From Marinimicrococcus flavescens (GTDB taxonomy: Bacteria; Pseudomonadota; Alphaproteobacteria; Geminicoccales; Geminicoccaceae), in contig JARGEQ010000126.1 in assembly GCA_029211145.1 (NCBI GenBank), positions 124,001 to 188,000 on the forward strand: a DNA stretch of 64,000 nt, read 5' to 3'. A model generated the notes under the pieces. That model did not search any database, was not told the DNA's origin, and saw only the letters and a program-made list of their open reading frames with translations. This document shows positions 56,809 through 63,411 of this stretch, one piece after another. A program made the position numbers and the translations under genes. The stretch's first letter is position 1; each line of letters starts with the position of its first letter.

Positions 56809-57459
56809 TCAGGCGGAAGCGGATAGGGCGCGCTGGCGGCGTCGCTGGGCGCGATTGAGGCCGGCGGAGGGAAGACCGTCGGGTTCGACTTTTCCTTCCG
56901 CGCCACGCATGGCGAGGAGCCGGGCCATGAAGCGCTCCGTGTCGGCCGCCGCCGCGGCCTCGACCTGCGCAAGCTGGGCCGCCATGTCGGTTCTCGGGTT
57001 CGTCTTTTCCGGTTCGGCCGGCCGGCGCTGCGCCTTGGCCGCCGCCAGCTCGCGGGCCGCGTGCTCGTGGTCCCGCTGCAGCCGCGCCCGGTAGCGCAGC
57101 ACCGTGGCCGGCGACGGCAGCCGGGCCTCGCGCACCGCCCCGGCACCCTCCAGCGCCGCGTCCAGGACCCGGAGCTCCAGCGCGTTCAGACGCTCGGTCC
57201 GCACCATGCAGATCGCCATCTGCCGCACCCAGTACGACTCGACCTCGTCGGCCGGGCGATGGCGTGCGCCGAGACTGTCGAGCAGCCCCTGAAAATGCGT
57301 CTCCTCGGCCGGCTCCAGAGCCAGCGTCTCCGAGAAGAGCCCGTGCCTCTGCCCGTTCCCGGCACTCGCGGCCTTCCCCTCGGGCGTGACTGGCCCGCGC
57401 GACAGAGCGCCGTTGAAGCGGGAGGCGTCCGACTGGGCAACGCTGGGAGCATGCGGCAT
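56809..57459 (-). CDS. orphan protein with SRGPVTPEGKAxSxxNGxxHGL motif, unknown function
   Basis: A 216-residue soluble protein. The N-terminus SRFNGALSRGPVTPEGKAAS and NGQRHGLFS match a motif I recall from small proteins of unknown function that occur in many bacteria, often in several copies. The rest is helical, with conserved-looking LESYWVRQMA-like (EVESYWVRQMAICMVRTE) and ALEGAGAVREARLP segments, and the C-terminus is basic (RRRQRALSASA). There is no HUH or DDE pattern of a transposase. GAGG lies five bases before ATG at 57459, with an unusually A/T-rich upstream patch. Copies of the hairpin core lie on both sides (T4, T5, T6). Confidence 0.65.
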   Translation of the reverse strand: MPHAPSVAQSDASRFNGALSRGPVTPEGKAASAGNGQRHGLFSETLALEPAEETHFQGLLDSLGARHRPADEVESYWVRQMAICMVRTERLNALELRVLDAALEGAGAVREARLPSPATVLRYRARLQRDHEHAARELAAAKAQRRPAEPEKTNPRTDMAAQLAQVEAAAAADTERFMARLLAMRGAEGKVEPDGLPSAGLNRAQRRRQRALSASA

Positions 57460-57559
57460 GGCGACCTCGCAGGATGAGGAACAGATTGCATATTAATAGT
57501 GGAAAGAAGGAAAAAATGCCAGCTTCACAGCAAGCCGGACGGCACCGGGAGCATAGGTG

Positions 57560-57592
57560 CCGGGCAAGGTGCTGCGCGCGCCCGGGCTTTCT
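57560..57592 (+). terminator. terminator-like hairpin T5 (core variant)
   Basis: CCGGGC (57560-57565) pairs with GCCCGG (57580-57585) around AAGGTGCTGCGCGC (core with one C to T), followed by GCTTTCTTC. No plus-strand gene ends just upstream, so it may end a small RNA. Confidence 0.6.
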
Positions 57593-57710
57593 TCAGGGTC
57601 GTTCCCGGCCACGCGGCGCGGCGATGCCGGTTGCTGACGCGGCCCCTCTGCGTGCAGGCGCGAGGGGAGCGAGCCTGTCGGTTCCTGCGTCCCTCGACGA
57701 CCGGCGGAGG

Positions 57711-57759
57711 AAAAACCGGCCGCGCGCAGCGCCTTGCGCATCATCGACGGCGCGGCCGG
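57711..57759 (-). terminator. intrinsic terminator T6 (core copy) after the gene at 57789
   Basis: On the minus strand CCGGCCGCGC (57759-57750) pairs perfectly with GCGCGGCCGG (57725-57716), the loop holding the core CAAGGCGCTGCGCGCG, and TTTTTCC follows (57715-57709). A ten-base-pair stem, the strongest of the family, about 30 bases after the stop of the minus-strand gene. Confidence 0.8.
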
Positions 57760-57788
57760 GCCATCGTTGAGGGATGCGCAAGCAGCGC

Positions 57789-58199
57789 CTATTCCTCCTG
57801 CTCGTCGCCGAAGACCAGCGGCAGGGCGTGGCGGAAGTCGCGGCCGGCGGTGGGGCCGGACTTCTCGTCGAGGAAGGCGGCCAGCAGCTCGGCCAGGCGC
57901 GCCACCCGCGCCTGGGGCAGACCGGTTTCCTGGGCGATCCAGGTAACCCCGCCCTCGCCGCCGAACTGGCCGATCGCCCCTGTGCCGACGTCGCCGCCGA
58001 TCTGCGCCAGGGCGTGCTCGTCGGGCCGGCTGGCGTCGAGCATCGCCATGGCTCCGGGGACGGGCTTCACGATCTCCTCGAGCCGCTGGCTGCCGAGACC
58101 GGCCTCGGCGATGGCGAGCAGCCGGCCGCTCACCTCGCGGACCGTGGTGACCGAAAGGCCGGTCTGGCGGGCGGCGTCGGCGATGAAGACGTCGATCAC
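57789..58199 (-). CDS. small protein of unknown function (DUF2780/DUF2267-like)
   Basis: A 136-residue protein. MIDVFIADAARQTGLSVTTV, LAIAEAGLGSQRLEEIVKPV and PGAMAMLDASRPDEHA resemble DUF2780-type proteins, with a second half GGEGGVTWIAQETGLPQARV and LAELLAAFLDEKSGP of similar alternating pattern; I am not certain of the family. Start is GTG at 58199, nine bases after GAGGAG. No signal peptide or membrane segment. Divergent from the HerA-like ATPase gene; ends at T6. Confidence 0.6.
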   Translation of the reverse strand: MIDVFIADAARQTGLSVTTVREVSGRLLAIAEAGLGSQRLEEIVKPVPGAMAMLDASRPDEHALAQIGGDVGTGAIGQFGGEGGVTWIAQETGLPQARVARLAELLAAFLDEKSGPTAGRDFRHALPLVFGDEQEE

Positions 58200-58389
58200 G
58201 GCGGTGCTCTCCTCTGGCGTGCGCTGCGGGCCGCATGGAGCGGCCGACGTGCTACAGGAACGGCCGCCTGCGGGGCGCGGTTTCAACCTGCCTCGCACAC
58301 CTGCCGTGCCCGACGGGCGACAAGTCCAGCAGCGCAGCATAGGATCGCTCGTCGCGCTGCGGCAAAGAAGAAACGAAGGAGGTGCGCCG

Positions 58390-60006
58390 ATGAGCGACGG
58401 CACGATCTTTCTGGGCCTGGCCCAGGAGCCCCAGCTCCTCCATCTGGCGCTGGCCAACCGGCACGGGCTGGTGGCGGGAGCGACCGGCACCGGCAAGACG
58501 GTGACGCTCCAGGTGATGGCGGAAAGCTTCTCGCGGGCTGGCGTGCCGGTGTTCTGCGCCGACGTGAAGGGCGATCTTTCCGGCGTCGGCGTGGCGGGGG
58601 GCGGCCATGCGGGGATCGAGAAGCGCGCCGCCCGGCTGGGCCTCGAGGGTTTTTCCTACGAGGCGGCGCCGGCGGTCTTCTGGGATCTCTTCGGCGAGCA
58701 GGGCCATCCCGCCAGGGCCACCGTGGCGGAGATGGGGCCGCTGCTGCTCGCGCGTCTGCTGGAGCTCAACGACACCCAGGAAGGTGTCCTCAACATCGCC
58801 TTCAAGATCGCCGACGAGGAGGGGCTGCTGCTGCTCGACCTGAAGGACCTGCAGGCCATGCTGCAGTTCCTGGGCGAGCGGTCCTCCGAGCTCACCACCC
58901 TCTACGGCAATGTCAGCAGGGCCTCGATCGGCGCCATCCAGCGCCGCCTGCTGACCCTCGAGCAGCAGGGGGCCGCGCATTTCTTCGGCGAGCCGGCGCT
59001 CGACCTCGACGATCTCCTGCTCTTGACGCCGGACGGGCGCGGGGCCGTCAACGTGCTGATGGCGCAACGGCTCATGCAGGCGCCCCGGCTCTACGCGACC
59101 TTCCTCCTGTGGCTGCTCTCCGAGCTGTTCGAGGAGCTGCCCGAGGTGGGCGACCAGCCCAAGCCCAAGCTGGTGTTCTTCTTCGACGAGGCGCACCTGC
59201 TGTTCCGCGACGCGCCCAAGCCCCTCGTCGAGAAGGTCGAGCAGGTGGTGCGGCTGATCCGCTCCAAGGGCGTGGGTGTCTATCTCGTCACCCAGAACCC
59301 GGCCGACATCCCGCCCTCCGTGCTGGGCCAGCTCGGCAACCGGGTGCAGCACGCGCTGCGCGCCTTCACGCCGGTCGAGCAGCGCGGCGTGCGGGCGGCA
59401 GCGGAGACCTTTCGCCCGAACCCCGCGTTCGACACCGGCGAGGCGATCACCCAGCTGGGGGTCGGCGAGGCGCTGGTCTCGGTGCTGGAGCCGGGCGGCG
59501 TGCCCTCGATGGTCCAGCGCACGCTCATCGCCCCGCCGCGCTCGAAGCTCGGCCCGCCCGACACCGCGGAGCGCGAGCGGATCCGCGCCGCGAGCCCCCT
59601 GGGCGAGCGCTACACGGAGCTGGTGGACCGCCAGTCGGCCTACGAGATGCTCACCGGGCGGGCGACCACCGTGCCGGCCGAGGCCGAGCCGCATTCGCCC
59701 TGGGGTGCAGGACCGGCGCCGCGCCGCGAGGAGGCCGACCCGTGGGGCACCGGCGGACGGCCGTCCCGGGCGCCGTCGCGGCGGATCGGCGGCGGGCAGC
59801 GCGCCCGGCCGCCAGCACCGCGCATGGAGCGGGAGAAGCCGGCAGGCGGCGGCTGGGGCGGCATGGTGGCCGACATCCTCTCCGGCGGCAGCGGCCGCCG
59901 CCAGGGGGTCGGCGAGGCGCTCACCAAGTCGGTGGTGCGCAGCATCGGCAGCCAGGTCGGCCGCAGCATCGCCCGCGGCATCCTGGGCTCGATCCTCAAG
60001 CGCTGA
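58390..60006 (+). CDS. HerA/YjgR-type ATPase (DUF853)
   Basis: A 538-residue cytoplasmic P-loop ATPase. Walker A is VAGATGTGKTVTLQVMAESF (about 29-48), followed by VFCADVKGDLSGV. Walker B is LVFFFDEAHLLFRDAPK (about 258-274), and the Arg and sensor regions are VGVYLVTQNPADIP and QHALRAFTPVEQRGVRAAAE. The C-terminal part (about 430-538) is low-complexity, rich in Pro/Gly/Arg, then ends in a glycine-rich helical tail (SIARGILGSILKR). YjgR proteins are HerA relatives of unknown task, perhaps DNA-translocating. AAGGAGG precedes ATG at 58390. Confidence 0.9.
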   Translation: MSDGTIFLGLAQEPQLLHLALANRHGLVAGATGTGKTVTLQVMAESFSRAGVPVFCADVKGDLSGVGVAGGGHAGIEKRAARLGLEGFSYEAAPAVFWDLFGEQGHPARATVAEMGPLLLARLLELNDTQEGVLNIAFKIADEEGLLLLDLKDLQAMLQFLGERSSELTTLYGNVSRASIGAIQRRLLTLEQQGAAHFFGEPALDLDDLLLLTPDGRGAVNVLMAQRLMQAPRLYATFLLWLLSELFEELPEVGDQPKPKLVFFFDEAHLLFRDAPKPLVEKVEQVVRLIRSKGVGVYLVTQNPADIPPSVLGQLGNRVQHALRAFTPVEQRGVRAAAETFRPNPAFDTGEAITQLGVGEALVSVLEPGGVPSMVQRTLIAPPRSKLGPPDTAERERIRAASPLGERYTELVDRQSAYEMLTGRATTVPAEAEPHSPWGAGPAPRREEADPWGTGGRPSRAPSRRIGGGQRARPPAPRMEREKPAGGGWGGMVADILSGGSGRRQGVGEALTKSVVRSIGSQVGRSIARGILGSILKR

Positions 60007-60033
60007 GGCGGGGCCGGCTGCCGCCGGCCGGCG

Positions 60034-61011
60034 TCACGGCGCGCCGCCGGTGCGGATCACCATGAGCCGGTCGGTGCCCGATTCCGGCAGCCACACCTCG
60101 CCCGCCCGGCCGAGGATCTGGCGCACCTGGGCCTGCGGCCCGCTGCCCGGATGGCTCGCCGTGAAGCGCTCGGTGGCCGGATCGAAGGACAGCACCGCGT
60201 TGGCGCCGAAATCGCTCACCCAGACGATGTCATGCTCGTCGACCCAGACCGCGTAGGCGCTGGGGTCCTCGCCGGGCAGCGTCCACGATGTCCAGGCGCC
60301 GGTCGCGGGAACGTAGCGGCTGAGCTGGCCAGTGTTCCACTCGGAGATCCAGAGCGCGCCCCTCGAGTCCGACCACACGCGCCGCGCCCCCTGGTCCGGG
60401 GTCGGCGGCTCGGCCACCGTGGCCTCGCCGGTCGCGGTGTCGATCCGCGCAAGGTAGCTGCCGGCCAGCGAGACATACCAGATCCCGCCGTCCGGGGTTG
60501 CGGTGATCCCGTAGGGCCCCCGGCCCTTTGGGGCATCGAACACCCGCATGGCGCCGCTGCGCGGATCGAGGCTGCCGTAGATCCCGCCCTGGCCGGTGAA
60601 CCACAGGAGGCCGTTGCCGTCGAAGGCGGCGGTGTTGAGGTTGGCGCGGCCGGTCCCCTCCGGCAGCTTCCAGACCTCGACCGCCTCGCTTTGCGGGTCG
60701 AACCGCACGATGGCGTTCTGGCCGCCATCGGTGATCCACGCCGCCCCGTCGGGCCCCTGTATCACCCCGTGCGGCGCCGAGCCCCGGCCCAGCGCCACCT
60801 GGCGGACCTCGCCGCTGGCAGGGTCGAGAATGCCCAGCGCCCCCTGCCGCTGGGCGGTGTACCAGACCCGGCCGTCGGGCGCCGGGGCCACGTCGTGCGG
60901 CCGGGCGCCGGAGGGAACGGGGAAGACCTGCACCGCCGCCTGCTGCGCGGCGCCGGGCGTCGCCAGCGTCAGGCCGGCGACCGCCGCGACAGCCACAAGC
61001 CACGCGCCCAT
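60034..61011 (-). CDS. exported beta-propeller protein, virginiamycin B lyase (Vgb) family-like
   Basis: A 325-residue secreted protein with a signal peptide ending at GAAQQ (about residue 23). The body is a repeated pattern of about seven blades: PHDVAPAPDGRVWYTAQRQG, PHGVIQGPDGAAWITDGGQN, PYGITATPDGGIWYVSLAGS and so on, each with a G-x-W or D-G-x-x-W turn. This is the Vgb/SMP-30-like propeller. True streptogramin lyases need specific His and Glu residues near blade 6; I see His in the VDEHDIVWVSD stretch but cannot place the set. An antibiotic-lyase role is not supported; a periplasmic lactone-type role is possible. Confidence 0.8.
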   Translation of the reverse strand: MGAWLVAVAAVAGLTLATPGAAQQAAVQVFPVPSGARPHDVAPAPDGRVWYTAQRQGALGILDPASGEVRQVALGRGSAPHGVIQGPDGAAWITDGGQNAIVRFDPQSEAVEVWKLPEGTGRANLNTAAFDGNGLLWFTGQGGIYGSLDPRSGAMRVFDAPKGRGPYGITATPDGGIWYVSLAGSYLARIDTATGEATVAEPPTPDQGARRVWSDSRGALWISEWNTGQLSRYVPATGAWTSWTLPGEDPSAYAVWVDEHDIVWVSDFGANAVLSFDPATERFTASHPGSGPQAQVRQILGRAGEVWLPESGTDRLMVIRTGGAP

Positions 61012-61074
61012 GAGCCCCTCCCGTGGTCACCGCCCCATCCTCGCCCCGGGCGGCCGGGAATGCACTACAACTCT

Positions 61075-61098
61075 GCGGGAGCGGGAGCGGGAGCGGGC
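61075..61098. repeat. short GCGGGA hexanucleotide repeat
   Basis: Three tandem GCGGGA units and a partial fourth, in the 98-base gap between the Vgb-like and OpgG/OpgD genes. Such simple repeats can vary in number by slippage. Confidence 0.8.
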
Positions 61099-61109
61099 GC
61101 CGGGCGGCT

Positions 61110-62702
61110 TCAGCCAAGCACCTCCGGGTGCCACTGGTAGAGCCAGGTCTCGGTCAGCGGCTTGCCGTCCAGCTCCATGAAGAGGCGCAGATCGATCGGC
61201 TCGCTGCCCTCGGCCGCGAGGTCGAACTCGGCCCGCCAGCGCGGCGTGTGCCAGATCGGCTCGGCGCGCTGCAGCGAGACCCGGCCGCGCGAGGCGGTGG
61301 CGACCACCGTCGGCCGCACGCCCCAGGGGATCGACTTGAGGATGGGCCCGTCGAACTCGACGACGAACTTCAAGAGCCCCTCCTGGCGCACCTTCCCGGG
61401 CTCGCCGCCGCGCCCCAGCCGGGTGGCCACCGCGCGGGCGAGATCGGCCGGAAAATACGGCTCCTCGGCCAGCCAGTGCATCCGGTAGCGAAAGCGCAGC
61501 GCGTCGCCGGCGCGGGCCGGCGCCTCGGGCCGCCAGAAGGCCACGATATTGTCGTAGATCTCGTCGTCGGTGGGGATCTCGACCAGCTGGACCATGCCGC
61601 GGCCCCAGCTCTCCAGCGGCTCGATCCAGCAGCTCGGGCGCCGGTGATAGTCGACGCCGTCGAGATAATGGTCGTAGTTGCGGTCGCGCTGTGACAGGCC
61701 GAAGCCGCGCGGGGCGTCGTCGAGGAAGCTCGACGTGGTGATCCGCGGCGGGTTGTTGGCCGGCCGCCAGATATGCTCGCCGGCGCCGGTCCAGATCGCT
61801 AGACCGTCGCTGTCGTGCACCTCGGGCCGCCAGTCGTGCGCGTGGCTGCCCGGATACTCGCCGTACCAGAACATCGAGGTGAGCGGGGCGATGCCCAGCT
61901 GCTCGATGTCGCGGCGCAGGAAGAGGTGCTTGTCGACGTCCATGACCACGCCGCCGTCGCGGCGGATGACGAAGCGGTAGGCGCCGGCGAGGCTCGGCCC
62001 CTCGAGCAGCGCCAGGACGGTCACCGGATCGCTCTCGCGCGCCGCCGGGGAGATCCAGAAGGCGGTGAAGTCGGGGAACTCCTCGGGCTCGGCGGCAGCG
62101 ACGTCGAGCGCGATGCCGCGCGCCGACAGGCCGACCTGGCCCAGCTCGCCCACCGTGCGGAAATAGGAGGCGCCGAGAAAGGTGACCCACGGCTCGCGCC
62201 CGCTCCACTCGCCGAGACGGCGGGATTCGCGCAGCCAGAAGCCGGCGAAGGCCGGCGTGCCGGCAGGGAGCCGGGCAGCCGGGCTGTCCCCGTCGATGGT
62301 GAAATAGTCGGGCGAGTAGAGCACCTCGCGCGCCTCGCCGCCTTCCAGCGCGTGCATCCTCACCGACTTGGTGAAGTAGCGGCCCAGATGCATGAAGGTC
62401 ACGGGGTAGACGCTGCCCTCGCGGCCCCACAAGGCATGCTCGGGGCGGAAGCGGAGCTTGCCGTGGGCGTCGTAGTCGATCGCCTGGACGAGCTCGGGCG
62501 CGGGCCTGGGCGGCGCCTCGTAGGGCGCGGCGGCCCGGGCCCTGGCGAGCGTCACCAGCGCCTCGAACGAGAAGGGCTGCGGCGGGCCGAGCCTCAGTCC
62601 GCCGGCCTCCTCCGCCCGGGCCTGCGAGAGCAGGCCCAACGTGGTAGCCAGGCTTGCGGCGGAAAGCATGAACGACCGGCGGTCGTGGCGCGCGGATCGC
62701 AT
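61110..62702 (-). CDS. periplasmic glucan biosynthesis protein, OpgG/OpgD (MdoG/MdoD) family
   Basis: A 530-residue protein. The leader RHDRRSFMLSAASLATTLGL is a Tat signal, as in OpgD of E. coli. Family motifs: PFSFEALVTLARARAAAPYE, QAIDYDAHGKLRFRPEHALW, FLGASYFRTVGELGQVGLSA, FPDFTAFWI, and DIEQLGIAPLTSMFWYGEYP. ETWLYQWHP closes the immunoglobulin-like C-terminal domain. The protein shapes osmoregulated periplasmic glucans; recent work on relatives shows beta-1,2-glucanase activity. OpgH, the glycosyltransferase, is not in this window. GGAGA precedes ATG at 62702. Confidence 0.92.
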   Translation of the reverse strand: MRSARHDRRSFMLSAASLATTLGLLSQARAEEAGGLRLGPPQPFSFEALVTLARARAAAPYEAPPRPAPELVQAIDYDAHGKLRFRPEHALWGREGSVYPVTFMHLGRYFTKSVRMHALEGGEAREVLYSPDYFTIDGDSPAARLPAGTPAFAGFWLRESRRLGEWSGREPWVTFLGASYFRTVGELGQVGLSARGIALDVAAAEPEEFPDFTAFWISPAARESDPVTVLALLEGPSLAGAYRFVIRRDGGVVMDVDKHLFLRRDIEQLGIAPLTSMFWYGEYPGSHAHDWRPEVHDSDGLAIWTGAGEHIWRPANNPPRITTSSFLDDAPRGFGLSQRDRNYDHYLDGVDYHRRPSCWIEPLESWGRGMVQLVEIPTDDEIYDNIVAFWRPEAPARAGDALRFRYRMHWLAEEPYFPADLARAVATRLGRGGEPGKVRQEGLLKFVVEFDGPILKSIPWGVRPTVVATASRGRVSLQRAEPIWHTPRWRAEFDLAAEGSEPIDLRLFMELDGKPLTETWLYQWHPEVLG

Positions 62703-62896
62703 GGGCTGGATGTCTCCGATGGAGCTGCCTTGCCGGAGCGATCCCCCGATCGCCCCGATCCCGCCCCTGTGGGCGAGCGCGCGGCGGCCGTCAATGCGGC
62801 TTTGGTGCGAGCGGCTGCCGATCGGCTCGACGCAGGCGCGACGGGAGCAGCGCTCCCCTCGGCACCCCCTCTCCGCCCTGGCTGCGAGCATCCGCG

Positions 62897-63349
62897 CTAG
62901 CGGCGATGGCTGTCCACATAGTCGCGCACGAAGCTCTCGAGCTGCGGCGTGTCGCACTCGAAGCCCATCTCCGCGGCCTTGGCGAGCACCTCCTTGCCGC
63001 TCATGCCCTGCTCGGCCGCCACGTGCATCATCGTGAAGGCGCCGGCCCGCTTGCCCGAGGCGCAGTGGACGAAGACCGGCCCGGGCAGGCCAGCCACGCC
63101 CTCGCGGAACCGGTCGACCAGCCCGTCGCTCAGGCTGTCGGCCTTCACCGGCAGGTGGAAGTAGCTCATGCCGGCGCGGCGCACCGCCTCGCCCTCCTCG
63201 GCCGGCGACATCTTCTGGCCATCCGCGCCCTCGACCCGGAGATTGACCACCGAGCGAAAACCGTCACGGGCGATCTGCGGCACGGCCTCCGCCGATGGCT
63301 GCGCCTTGCCGACGGTGAAGCGGTCGTTGATGGCGATCTTCTCGATCAT
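62897..63349 (-). CDS. DUF442/BLH-type phosphatase-like protein
   Basis: A 150-residue cytoplasmic protein. MIEKIAINDRFTVGKAQPS, FRSVVNLRVEGADGQ and the catalytic loop FVHCASGKRAGAF (Cys with Arg five residues later, that is C-x4-R) are as in the DUF442 family. In Agrobacterium and Xylella, DUF442 is fused to a metallo-beta-lactamase as Blh, a persulfide dioxygenase controlled by BigR. Here the metallo-beta-lactamase/rhodanese gene lies 54 bases upstream on the same strand, so the two halves are separate neighbours, pointing to sulfide detoxification. Confidence 0.85.
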   Translation of the reverse strand: MIEKIAINDRFTVGKAQPSAEAVPQIARDGFRSVVNLRVEGADGQKMSPAEEGEAVRRAGMSYFHLPVKADSLSDGLVDRFREGVAGLPGPVFVHCASGKRAGAFTMMHVAAEQGMSGKEVLAKAAEMGFECDTPQLESFVRDYVDSHRR

Positions 63350-63373
63350 CGCGCTTTTATCCTTGCTGATGCA

Positions 63374-63411
63374 GGAAAGGCTCAGGGCTGCGGCGGGAAA
63401 GGCTCAGGGCT
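63374..63411. repeat. 22-bp tandem duplication at the 3' end of the rhodanese gene
   Basis: A 16-base string (GGAAAGGCTCAGGGCT) is repeated at 63374-63389 and 63396-63411 with a period of 22. The right copy covers the stop codon of the rhodanese gene; the left copy lies between it and the phosphatase-like gene. Over the full 22 bases the two units share 19. Confidence 0.9.

Larger units (their letters stand above)
57460..57788. other. 329-bp intergenic region with two hairpin-core copies and an A/T-rich patch
   Basis: Near 57484-57518 an A/T-rich run (ATTGCATATTAATAG, then GGAAAGAAGGAAAAAATG) stands out and is probably the promoter region of the orphan gene, or of a plus-strand transcript ending at T5. 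GGCACC/GGTGCC (57541-57546, 57556-57561) form an extra hairpin just before T5. T6 faces the other way at the right side. A weak open frame from 57474 crosses both hairpins and has no family; I do not call it. Confidence 0.5.

Noticed and set aside
57474-57770. A 98-codon plus-strand open frame with AAGGA before an internal ATG at 57514
   Set aside because: It runs through hairpin T5 and the inverted T6, has Arg/Pro/Ala-rich low-complexity content and no family, so it is unlikely to be translated to the end.
60034-61011. Annotating the Vgb-like gene as streptogramin resistance
   Set aside because: The catalytic residues cannot be confirmed and the protein is exported; beta-propeller likeness alone is not enough.
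61075-61098. The GCGGGA repeat as a phase-variation switch
   Set aside because: It is very short and lies downstream of one gene and 60 bases or more from the next start region, outside any promoter signal I can see.
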